Assembly (NCBI GenBank): GCA_037783545.1
Contig: JBBELK010000320.1
Coordinates: forward strand, 62,001-126,000
Direction of reading: 5' to 3'
DNA from: Henricia sp. BOLD:AAB3569
Taxonomy: Eukaryota > Echinodermata > Asteroidea > Spinulosida > Echinasteridae
DNA length: 64,000 nucleotides
Shown here: positions 51,400-62,720 of the stretch, one piece after another
Layout: each line of letters begins with the position of its first letter
Numbering within the stretch: position 1 is the stretch's first letter
Translations under genes and position numbers: made by a program
The notes under the pieces: model-generated
The model's input: the letters and a program-made list of their open reading frames with translations, nothing else
What the model was told of the DNA's origin: nothing
Database searches by the model: none

Positions 51400-53337
51400 G
51401 TGTGTCCCAAATGCCGGCAAATTTGGAAATCAAGGAATTTTCCAACCAACTTCAAATTTTGCATGCTCCAAACTGTATATATTCCGCACTTGTCATGCAA
51501 AATTGACAGATTTTCGCTGGGAAATGACGGAGAAATTTCAGAGTTTAGGAAAAACGGAGCTCGGGTGCATGGTTATTCCCCTAACCGTGGCTGTTGGGAC
51601 ACCCTGCGCATGCGCCGCGCTGGTGTACATTTGTACGGCCGTTGACTCACCCCAGATTGTGACGGGAATTAGGTCAAAGTGTGTCCCAAATGCCGGCAAA
51701 TTTGGAAATCAAGGAATTTTCCAACCAACTTCAGATTTTGCATGCTCCAAACTGTATATATTCCGCACTTGTCATGCAAAATTGACAGATTTTCGCTGGG
51801 AAATGACGGAGAAATTTCAGAGTTGAGGGAAAACGGAGCTCGGCTGCGTGGTTATTCCCCTAACCGTGGCTGTTAGGACACCCTGCGCATGCGCCGCGCT
51901 GGTGTACATTTGTACGGCCGTTGACTCACCCCAGATTGTGACGGGAATTAGGTCAAAGTGTGTCCCAAATGCCGGCAAATTTGGAAATCAAGGAATTTTC
52001 CAACCAACTTCAGATTTTGCATGCTCCAAACTGTATATATTCCGCACTTGTCATGCAAAATTGACAGATTTTCGCTGGGAAATGACGGAGAAATTTCAGA
52101 GTTGAGGGAAAACGGAGCTCGGCTGCGTGGTTATTCCCCTAACCGTGGCTGTTGGGACACCCTGCGCATGCGCTGGTGTACATTTCTACGGCCGTTGACT
52201 CACCCCAGATTGTGACGGGAATTAGGTCAAAGTGTGTCCCAAATGCCGGCAAATTTGGAAATCAAGGAATTTTCCAACCAACTTCAAATTTTGCATGCTC
52301 CAAACTGTATATATTCCGCACTTGTCATGCACAATTGACAGATTTTCGCTGGGAAATGACGGAGAAATTTCAGAGTTTAGGGAAAACGGAGCTCGGGTGC
52401 GTGGTTATTCCCCTAACCGTGGCTGTTGGGACACCCTGCGCATGCGCTGGTGTACATTTCTACGGCCGTTGACTCACCCCAGATTGTGACGGGAATTAGG
52501 TCAAAGTGTGTCCCAAATGCCGGCAAATTTGGAAATCAAGGAATTTTCCAACCAACTTCAAATTTTGCATGCTCCAAACTGTATATATTCCGCACATGTC
52601 ATGCAAATTTGACAGATTTTCGCTGGGAAATGACGGAGAAATTTCAGAGTTTAGGGAAAACGGAGCTCGGCTGCGTGGTTATTCCCCTAACCGTGGCTGT
52701 TGGGACACCCTGCGCATGCGCCGCGCTGGTGTACATTTGTACGGCCGTTGACTCACCCCAGATTGTGACGGGAATTAGGTCAAAGTGTGTCCCAAATGCC
52801 GGCAAATTTGGAAATCAAGGAATTTTCCAACCAACTTCAAATTTTGCATGCTCCAAACTGTATATATTCCGCACTCGTCATGCAAAATTGACAGATTTTC
52901 GCTGGGAAATGACGGAGAAATTTCAGAGTTCAGGGAAAACGGAGCTCGGCTGCGTGGTTATTCCCCTAACCGTGGCTGTTGGGACACCCTGCGCATGCGC
53001 TGGTGTACATTTCTACGGCCGTTGACTCACCCCAGATTGTGACGGGAATTAGGTCAAAGTGTGTCCCAAATGCCGGCAAATTTGGAAATCAAGGAATTTT
53101 CCAACCAACTTCAGATTTTGCATGCTCCAAACTGTATATATTCCGCACTTGTCATGCAAAATTGACAGATTTTCGCTGGGAAATGACGGAGAAATTTCAG
53201 AGTTTAGGGAAAACGGAGCTCGGCTGCGTGGTTATTCCCCTAACCGTGGCTGTTGGGACACCCTGCGCATGCGCCGCGCTGGTGTACATTTGTACGGCCG
53301 TTGACTCACCCCAGATTGTGACGGGAATTAGGTCAAA
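51400..53337 (+). repeat. B-L-P cluster, second copy of the P block
   Basis: Unit starts and types: B 51400, L 51679, L/P hybrid 51958, B/P hybrid 52232, N 52506, P 52785, L 53059. The units from 52232 on match 46867 on at offset 5,365, and this match runs through the following A, B, C, D and E units to 54823. The unit at 51958 has CTTCAGATTTT and GTTGAGGG with a P-type end, so it is a hybrid. N at 52506 has CCCTGCGCATG where 47141 has CCCTGTGCATG. Confidence 0.92.
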
Positions 53338-54823
53338 GTGTGTCCCAAATGCCGGCAAATTTGGAAATCAAGGAATTTTCCAACCAACTTCAAATTTTGC
53401 ATGCTCCAAACTGTATATATTCCGCACTTGTCATGCAAAATTGACAGATTTTCGCTGGGAAATGACGGAGAAATTTCAGAGTTTAGGGAAAACGGAGCTC
53501 GGCTGCGTGGTTATTCCCCTAACCGTGGCTGTTGGGACACCCTGCGCCGCGCTGGTGTAAATTTGTACGGCCGTTGACTCACCCCAGATTGTGACGGGAA
53601 TTAGGTCAAAGTGTGTCCCAAATGCCGGCAAATTTGGAAATCAAGGAATTTTCCAACCAACTTCAAATTTTGCATGCTCCAAACTGTATATATTCCGCAC
53701 TTGTCATGCAAAATTGACAGATTTTCGCTGGGAAATGACGGAGAAATTTCAGAGTTTAGGGAAAACGGAGCTCGGGTGCGTGGTTATTCCCCTAACCGTG
53801 GCTGTTGGGACACCCTGCGCATGCGCCGCGCTGGTGTACATTTGTACGGCCGTTGACTCACCCCAGATTGTGACGGGAATTAGGTCAAAGTGTGTCCCAA
53901 ATGCCGGCAAATTTGGAAATCAAGGAATTTTCCAACCAACTTCAGATCTTGCATGCTCCAAACTGTATATATTCCGCACTTGTCATGCAAAATTGACAGA
54001 TTTTCGCTGGGAAATGACGGAGAAATTTCAGAGTTTAGGGAAAACGGAGCTCGGCTGCGTGGTTATTCCCCTAACCGTGGCTGTTGGGACACCCTGGGCA
54101 TGCGCCGAGCTGGGAAATGACGGAGACATTTCAGAGTTTAGGGAAAACGGAGCTAGGCTGCGTGGTTATTCCCCTAACCGTGGCTGTTGGGACACCCTGC
54201 GCATGCGCCGCGCTTGTGTACATTTGTACGGCCGTTGACTCACCCCAGATTGTGACGGGAATTAGGTCAAAGTGTGTCCCAAATGCCGGCAAATTTGGAA
54301 ATCAAGGAATTTTCCAACCAACTTCAAATTTTGCATGCTCCAAACTGTATATATTCCGCACTTGTCATGCAAAATTGACAGATTTTCGCTGGGAAATGAC
54401 GGAGAAATTTCAGAGTTTAGGGAAAACGGAGCTCGGCTGCGTGGTTATTCCCCTAACCGTGGCTGTTGGGACACCCTGCGCATGCGCCGAGCTGGTGTAC
54501 ATTTGTACGGCCGTTGACTCACCCCAGATTGTGACGGGAATTAGGTCAAAGTGTGTCCCAAATGCCGGCAAATTTGGGAATCAAGGAATTTTCCAACCAA
54601 CTTCAAATTTTGCATGCTCCAAACTGTATATATTCCGCACTTGTCATGCAAAATTGACAGATTTTCGCTGGGAAATGACGGAGAAATTTCGGAGTTTAGG
54701 GAAAACGGAGCTCGGCTGCGTGGTTATTCCCCTAACCGTGGCTGTTGGGACAACCTGCGCCGCGCTGGTGTACATTTGTACGGCCGTTGACTCACCCCAG
54801 ATTGTGACGGGAATTAGGTCAAA
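53338..54823 (+). repeat. Shortened higher-order repeat A-B-C-D-E (1,486 bp)
   Basis: Unit starts: A 53338, B 53611, C 53890, D 54272, E 54551. These are the first five units of the 12-mer, followed at once by a new A. D has GTTTAGGG, unlike the GTTTATGG of the D units at 37652, 42717 and 48907. Confidence 0.95.
53890..54271 (+). repeat. Composite C unit 12 (382 bp)
   Basis: Late form; AGATCT at 53944. It is the third unit of the 5-mer at 53338. Confidence 0.96.
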
Positions 54824-56588
54824 GTGTGTCCCAAATGCCGGCAAATTTGGAAATCAAGGAATTTTCCAACCAACTTCAAATTTTGCATGCTCCAAACTGT
54901 ATATATTCCGCACTTGTCATGCAAAATTGACAGATTTTCGCTGGGAAATGACGGAGAAATTTCAGAGTTTAGGGAAAACGGAGCTCGGCTGCGTGGTTAT
55001 TCCCCTAACCGTGGCTGTTGGGACACCCTGCGCCGCGCTGGTGTAAATTTGTACGGCCGTTGACTCACCCCAGATTGTGACGGGAATTAGGTCAAAGTGT
55101 GTCCCAAATGCCGGCAAATTTGGAAATCAAGGAATTTTCCAACCAACTTCAAATTTTGCATGCTCCAAACTGTATATATTCCGCACTTGTCATGCAAAAT
55201 TGACAGATTTTCGCTGGGAAATGACGGAGAAATTTCAGAGTTTAGGGAAAACGGAGCTCGGGTGCGTGGTTATTCCCCTAACCGTGGCTGTTGGGACACC
55301 CTGCGCATGCGCCGCGCTGGTGTACATTTGTACGGCCGTTGACTCACCCCAGATTGTGACGGGAATTAGGTCAAAGTGTGTCCCAAATGCCGGCAAATTT
55401 GGAAATCAAGGAATTTTCCAACCAACTTCAGATCTTGCATGCTCCAAACTGTATATATTCCGCACTTGTCATGCAAAATTGACAGATTTTCGCTGGGAAC
55501 TGACGGAGAAATTTCAGAGTTTAGGGAAAACGGAGCTCGGCTGCGTGGTTATTCCCCTAACCGTGGCTGTTGGGACACCCTGGGCATGCGCCGAGCTGGG
55601 AAATGACGGAGACATTTCAGAGTTTAGGGAAAACGGAGCTAGGCTGCGTGGTTATTCCCCTAACCGTGGCTGTTGGGACACCCTGCGCATGCGCCGCGCT
55701 TGTGTACATTTGTACGGCCGTTGACTCACCCCAGATTGTGACGGGAATTAGGTCAAAGTGTGTCCCAAATGCCGGCAAATTTGGAAATCAAGGAATTTTC
55801 CAACCAACTTCAAATTTTGCATGCTCCAAACTGTATATATTCCGCACTTGTCATGCAAAATTGACAGATTTTCGCTGGGAAATGACGGAGAAATTTCAGA
55901 GTTTAGGGAAAACGGAGCTCGGCTGCGTGGTTATTCCCCTAACCGTGGCTGTTGGGACACCCTGCGCATGCGCCGAGCTGGTGTACATTTGTACGGCCGT
56001 TGACTCACCCCAGATTGTGACGGGAATTAGGTCAAAGTGTGTCCCAAATGCCGGCAAATTTGGGAATCAAGGAATTTTCCAACCAACTTCAAATTTTGCA
56101 TGCTCCAAACTGTATATATTCCGCACTTGTCATGCAAAATTGACAGATTTTCGCTGGGAAATGACGGAGAAATTTCGGAGTTTAGGGAAAACGGAGCTCG
56201 GCTGCGTGGTTATTCCCCTAACCGTGGCTGTTGGGACAACCTGCGCCGCGCTGGTGTACATTTGTACGGCCGTTGACTCACCCCAGATTGTGACGGGAAT
56301 TAGGTCAAAGTGTGTCCCAAATGCCGGCAAATTTGGAAATCAAGGAATTTTCCAACCAACTTCAAATTTTGCATGCTCCAAACTGTATATATTCCGCACT
56401 TGTCATGCAAAATTGACAGATTTTCGCTGGGAAATGACGGAGAAATTTCAGAGTTTAGGGAAAACGGAGCTAGGCTGCGTGGTTATTCCCCTAACCGTGG
56501 CTGTTGGGACACCCTGCGCATGCGCCGCGCTTGTGTACATTTGTACGGCCGTTGACTCACCCCAGATTGTGACGGGAATTAGGTCAAA
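54824..56588 (+). repeat. Shortened higher-order repeat A-B-C-D-E-F (1,765 bp)
   Basis: Unit starts: A 54824, B 55097, C 55376, D 55758, E 56037, F 56310. It is one unit longer than the preceding version. The composite has a private GCTGGGAACTGACGG near 55493. Confidence 0.95.
55376..55757 (+). repeat. Composite C unit 13 (382 bp)
   Basis: Late form; AGATCT at 55430. A private GCTGGGAACTGACGG lies before the join. Confidence 0.96.
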
Positions 56589-58632
56589 GTGTGTCCCAAA
56601 TGCCGGCAAATTTGGAAATCAAGGAATTTTCCAACCAACTTCAAATTTTGCATGCTCCAAACTGTATATATTCCGCACTTGTCATGCAAAATTAACAGAT
56701 TTTCGCTGGGAAATGACGGAGAAATTTCAGAGTTTAGGGAAAACGGAGCTCGGCTGCGTGGTTATTCCCCTAACCGTGGCTGTTGGGACACCCTGCGCCG
56801 CGCTGGTGTAAATTTGTACGGCCGTTGACTCACCCCAGATTGTGACGGGAATTAGGTCAAAGTGTGTCCCAAATGCCGGCAAATTTGGAAATCAAGGAAT
56901 TTTCCAACCAACTTCAAATTTTGCATGCTCCAAACTGTATATATTCCGCACTTGTCATGCAAAATTGACAGATTTTCGCTGGGAAATGACGGAGAAATTT
57001 CAGAGTTTAGGGAAAACGGAGCTCGGGTGCGTGGTTATTCCCCTAACCGTGGCTGTTGGGACACCCTGCGCATGCGCCGCGCTGGTGTACATTTGTACGG
57101 CCGTTGACTCACCCCAGATTGTGACGGGAATTAGGTCAAAGTGTGTCCCAAATGCCGGCAAATTTGGAAATCAAGGAATTTTCCAACCAACTTCAGATCT
57201 TGCATGCTCCAAACTGTATATATTCCGCACTTGTCATGCAAAATTGACAGATTTTCGCTGGGAAATGACGGAGAAATTTCAGAGTTTAGGGAAAACGGAG
57301 CTCGGCTGCGTGGTTATTCCCCTAACCGTGGCTGTTGGGACACCCTGGGCATGCGCCGAGCTGGGAAATGACGGAGACATTTCAGAGTTTAGGGAAAACG
57401 GAGCTAGGCTGCGTGGTTATTCCCCTAACCGTGGCTGTTGGGACACCCTGCGCATGCGCCGCGCTTGTGTACATTTGTACGGCCGTTGACTCACCCCAGA
57501 TTGTGACGGGAATTAGGTCAAAGTGTGTCCCAAATGCCGGCAAATTTGGAAATCAAGGAATTTTCCAACCAACTTCAAATTTTGCATGCTCCAAACTGTA
57601 TATATTCCGCACTTGTCATGCAAAATTGACAGATTTTCGCTGGGAAATGACGGAGAAATTTCAGAGTTTAGGGAAAACGGAGCTCGGCTGCGTGGTTATT
57701 CCCCTAACCGTGGCTGTTGGGACACCCTGCGCATGCGCCGAGCTGGTGTACATTTGTACGGCCGTTGACTCACCCCAGATTGTGACGGGAATTAGGTCAA
57801 AGTGTGTCCCAAATGCCGGCAAATTTGGGAATCAAGGAATTTTCCAACCAACTTCAAATTTTGCATGCTCCAAACTGTATATATTCCGCACTTGTCATGC
57901 AAAATTGACAGATTTTCGCTGGGAAATGACGGAGAAATTTCGGAGTTTAGGGAAAACGGAGCTCGGCTGCGTGGTTATTCCCCTAACCGTGGCTGTTGGG
58001 ACAACCTGCGCCGCGCTGGTGTACATTTGTACGGCCGTTGACTCACCCCAGATTGTGACGGGAATTAGGTCAAAGTGTGTCCCAAATGCCGGCAAATTTG
58101 GAAATCAAGGAATTTTCCAACCAACTTCAAATTTTGCATGCTCCAAACTGTATATATTCCGCACTTGTCATGCAAAATTGACAGATTTTCGCTGGGAAAT
58201 GACGGAGAAATTTCAGAGTTTAGGGAAAACGGAGCTAGGCTGCGTGGTTATTCCCCTAACCGTGGCTGTTGGGACACCCTGCGCATGCGCCGCGCTTGTG
58301 TACATTTGTACGGCCGTTGACTCACCCCAGATTGTGACGGGAATTAGGTCAAAGTGTGTCCCAAATGCCGGCAAATTTGGAAATCAAGGAATTTTCCAAC
58401 CAACTTCAAATTTTGCATGCTCCAAACTGTATATATTCCGCACTTGTCATGCAAAATTGACATATTTTCGCTGGGAAATGACGGAGAAATTTCAGAGTTT
58501 AGGGAAAACGGAGCTCGGCTGCGTGGTTATTCCCCTAACCGTGGCTGTTGGGACACCCTGCGCATGCGCCGCGCTGGTGTACATTTGTACGGCCGTTGAC
58601 TCACCCCAGATTGTGACGGGAATTAGGTCAAA
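56589..58632 (+). repeat. Shortened higher-order repeat A-B-C-D-E-F-G (2,044 bp)
   Basis: Unit starts: A 56589, B 56862, C 57141, D 57523, E 57802, F 58075, G 58354. It is again one unit longer. The A unit has a private AAAATTAACAG near 56691. G is followed directly by a composite instead of the usual H. Confidence 0.95.
57141..57522 (+). repeat. Composite C unit 14 (382 bp)
   Basis: Late form; AGATCT at 57195. It is the third unit of the 7-mer at 56589. Confidence 0.96.
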
Positions 58633-59014
58633 GTGTGTCCCAAATGCCGGCAAATTTGGAAATCAAGGAATTTTCCAACCAACTTCAGATCTTGCATGCT
58701 CCAAACTGTATATATTCCGCACTTGTCATGCAAAATTGACAGATTTTCGCTGGGAAATGACGGAGAAATTTCAGAGTTTAGGGAAAACGGAGCTCGGCTG
58801 CGTGGTTATTCCCCTAACCGTGGCTGTTGGGACACCCTGGGCATGCGCCGAGCTGGGAAATGACGGAGACATTTCAGAGTTTAGGGAAAACGGAGCTAGG
58901 CTGCGTGGTTATTCCCCTAACCGTGGCTGTTGGGACACCCTGCGCATGCGCCGCGCTTGTGTACATTTGTACGGCCGTTGACTCACCCCAGATTGTGACG
59001 GGAATTAGGTCAAA
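58633..59014 (+). repeat. Composite C unit 15 (382 bp), preceded by G
   Basis: Late form; AGATCT at 58687. The unit before it is G rather than B, so the exchange that produced this arrangement joined a G unit directly to C. Confidence 0.96.
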
Positions 59015-59845
59015 GTGTGTCCCAAATGCCGGCAAATTTGGAAATCAAGGAATTTTCCAACCAACTTCAAATTTTGCATGCTCCAAACTGTATATATTCC
59101 GCACTTGTCATGCAAAATTGACAGATTTTCGCTGGGAAATGACGGAGAAATTTCAGAGTTTAGGGAAAACGGAGCTCGGCTGCGTGGTTATTCCCCTAAC
59201 CGTGGCTGTTGGGACACCCTGCGCATGCGCCGAGCTGGTGTACATTTGTACGGCCGTTGACTCACCCCAGATTGTGACGGGAATTAGGTCAAAGTGTGTC
59301 CCAAATGCCGGCAAATTTGGGAATCAAGGAATTTTCCAACCAACTTCAAATTTTGCATGCTCCAAACTGTATATATTCCGCACTTGTCATGCAAAATTGA
59401 CAGATTTTCGCTGGGAAATGACGGAGAAATTTCGGAGTTTAGGGAAAACGGAGCTCGGCTGCGTGGTTATTCCCCTAACCGTGGCTGTTGGGACAACCTG
59501 CGCCGCGCTGGTGTACATTTGTACGGCCGTTGACTCACCCCAGATTGTGACGGGAATTAGGTCAAAGTGTGTCCCAAATGCCGGCAAATTTGGAAATCAA
59601 GGAATTTTCCAACCAACTTCAAATTTTGCATGCTCCAAACTGTATATATTCCGCACTTGTCATGCAAAATTGACAGATTTTCGCTGGGAAATGACGGAGA
59701 AATTTCAGAGTTTAGGGAAAACGGAGCTCGGCTGCGTGGTTATTACCCTAACCGTGGCTGTTGGGACACCCTGCGCATGCGCCGCGCTGGTGTACATTTG
59801 TACGGCCGTTGACTCACCCCAGATTGTGACGGGAATTAGGTCAAA
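58633..59845 (+). repeat. Shortened higher-order repeat C-D-E-N (1,213 bp)
   Basis: Unit starts: C 58633, D 59015, E 59294, N 59567. The A and B units are missing. N at 59567 has TTATTACCCTAACC, a change also seen at 16914 and 18673. Confidence 0.94.
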
Positions 59846-60227
59846 GTGTGTCCCAAATGCCGGCAAATTTGGAAATCAAGGAATTTTCCAACCAACTTCA
59901 GATCTTGCATGCTCCAAACTGTATATATTCCGCACTTGTCATGCAAAATTGACAGATTTTCGCTGGGAAATGACGGAGAAATTTCAGAGTTTAGGGAAAA
60001 CGGAGCTCGGCTGCGTGGTTATTCCCCTAACCGTGGCTGTTGGGACACCCTGGGCATGCGCCGAGCTGGGAAATGACGGAGACATTTCAGAGTTTAGGGA
60101 AAACGGAGCTAGGCTGCGTGGTTATTCCCCTAACCGTGGCTGTTGGGACACCCTGCGCATGCGCCGCGCTTGTGTACATTTGTACGGCCGTTGACTCACC
60201 CCAGATTGTGACGGGAATTAGGTCAAA
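59846..60227 (+). repeat. Composite C unit 16 (382 bp), preceded by N
   Basis: Late form; AGATCT at 59900. It opens the third, shortened copy of the 12-mer. Confidence 0.96.
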
Positions 60228-62720
60228 GTGTGTCCCAAATGCCGGCAAATTTGGAAATCAAGGAATTTTCCAACCAACTTCAAATTTTGCATGCTCCAAA
60301 CTGTATATATTCCGCACTTGTCATGCAAAATTGACAGATTTTCGCTGGGAAATGACGGAGAAATTTCAGAGTTTAGGGAAAACGGAGCTCGGCTGCGTGG
60401 TTATTCCCCTAACCGTGGCTGTTGGGACACCCTGCGCATGCGCCGAGCTGGTGTACATTTGTACGGCCGTTGACTCACCCCAGATTGTGACGGGAATTAG
60501 GTCAAAGTGTGTCCCAAATGCCGGCAAATTTGGGAATCAAGGAATTTTCCAACCAACTTCAAATTTTGCATGCTCCAAACTGTATATATTCCGCACTTGT
60601 CATACAAAATTGACAGATTTTCGCTGGGAAATGACGGAGAAATTTCGGAGTTTAGGGAAAACGGAGCTCGGCTGCGTGGTTATTCCCCTAACCGTGGCTG
60701 TTGGGACAACCTGCGCCGCGCTGGTGTACATTTGTACGGCCGTTGACTCACCCCAGATTGTGACGGGAATTAGGTCAAAGTGTGTCCCAAATGCCGGCAA
60801 ATTTGGAAATCAAGGAATTTTCCAACCAACTTCAAATTTTGCATGCTCCAAACTGTATATATTCCGCACTTGTCATGCAAAATTGACAGATTTTCGCTGG
60901 GAAATGACGGAGAAATTTCAGAGTTTAGGGAAAACGGAGCTAGGCTGCGTGGTTATTCCCCTAACCGTGGCTGTTGGGACACCCTGCGCATGCGCCGCGC
61001 TTGTGTACATTTGTACGGCCGTTGACTCACCCCAGATTGTGACGGGAATTAGGTCAAAGTGTGTCCCAAATGCCGGCAAATTTGGAAATCAAGGAATTTT
61101 CCAACCAACTTCAAATTTTGCATGCTCCAAACTGTATATATTCCGCACTTGTCATGCAAAATTGACATATTTTCGCTGGGAAATGACGGAGAAATTTCAG
61201 AGTTTAGGGAAAACGGAGCTCGGCTGCGTGGTTATTCCCCTAACCGTGGCTGTTGGGACACCCTGCGCATGCGCCGCGCTGGTGTACATTTGTACGGCCG
61301 TTGACTCACCCCAGATTGTGACGGGAATTAGGTCAAAGTGTGTCCCAAATGCCGGCAAATTTGGAAATCAAGGAATTTTCCAACCAACTTCAAATTTTGC
61401 ATGCTCCAAACTGTATATATTCCGCACTTGTCATGCAAAATTGACAGATTTTCACTGGGAAATGACGGAGAAATTTCAGAGTTTAGGGAAAACGGAGCTC
61501 GGCTGCGTGGTTATTCCCCTAACCGTGGCTGTTGGGACACCCTGCGCCGCGCTGGTGTACATTTGTACGGCCGTTGACTCACCCCAGATTGTGACGGGAA
61601 TTAGGTCAAAGTGTGTCCCAAATGCCGGCAAATTTGGAAATCAAGGAATTTTCCAACCAACTTCAAATTTTGCATGCTCCAAACTGTATATATTCCGCAC
61701 TTGTCATGCAAAATTGACAGATTTTCGCTGGGAAATGACGGAGAAATTTCAGAGTTTAGGGAAAACGGAGCTAGGCTGCGTGGTTATTCCCCTAACCGTG
61801 GCCGTTGGGACACCCTGCGCATGCGCCGCGCTTGTGTACATTTGTACGGCCGTTGACTCACCCCAGATTGTGACGGGAATTAGGTCAAAGTGTGTCCCAA
61901 ATGCCGGCAAATTTGGAAATCAAGGAATTTTCCAACCAACTTCAAATTTTGCATGCTCCAAACTGTATATATTCCGCACTTGTCATGCAAAATTGACAGA
62001 TTTTCGCTGGGAAATGACGGAGAAATTTCAGAGTTTTGGGAAAACGGAGCTCGGCTGCGTGGTTATTCCCCTAACCGTGGCTGTTGGGACACCCTGCGCA
62101 TGCGCCGAGCTGGTGTACATTTGTACGGCCGTTGACTCACCCCAGATTGTGACGGGAATTAGGTCAAAGTGTGTCCCAAATGCCGGCAAATTTGGAAATC
62201 AAGGAATTTTCCAACCAACTTCAGATTTTGCATGCTCCAAACTGTATATATTCCGCACTTGTCATGCAAAATTGACAGATTTTCGCTGGGAAATGACGGA
62301 GAAATTTCAGAGTTTAGGGAAAACGGAGCTGGGCTGCGTGGTTATTCCCCTAACCGTGGCTGTTGGGACACCCTGCGCATGCACCGCGCTTGTGTACATT
62401 TGTACGGCCGTTGACTCACCCCAGATTGTGACGGGAATTAGGTCAAAGTGTGTCCCAAATGCCGGCAAATTTGGAAATCAAGGAATTTTCCAACCAACTT
62501 CAAATTTTGCATGCTCCAAACTGTATATATTCCGCACTTGTCATGCAAAATTTACAGATTTTCACTGGGAAATGACGGAGAAATTTCAGAGTTTAGGGAA
62601 AACGGAGCTCGGCTGCGTGGTTATTCCCCTAACCGTGGCTGTTGGGACACCCTGCGCCGCGCTGGTGTAAATTTGTACGGCCGTTGACTCACCCCAGATT
62701 GTGACGGGAATTAGGTCAAA
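59846..62720 (+). repeat. 12-mer higher-order repeat, copy 3 lacking A and B (2,875 bp)
   Basis: Unit starts and types: C 59846, D 60228, E 60507, F 60780, G 61059, H 61338, F 61611, I 61890, J 62169, K/A hybrid 62448. The length equals 3,427 minus one A and one B. The last unit starts as K (AAATTTACAG, CACTGGG) but ends as A (GTGTAAATTT), so K and the following A have been merged. Private changes are CATACAAAATTG near 60601 and GTGGCCGTTGGG near 61798. Confidence 0.95.
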
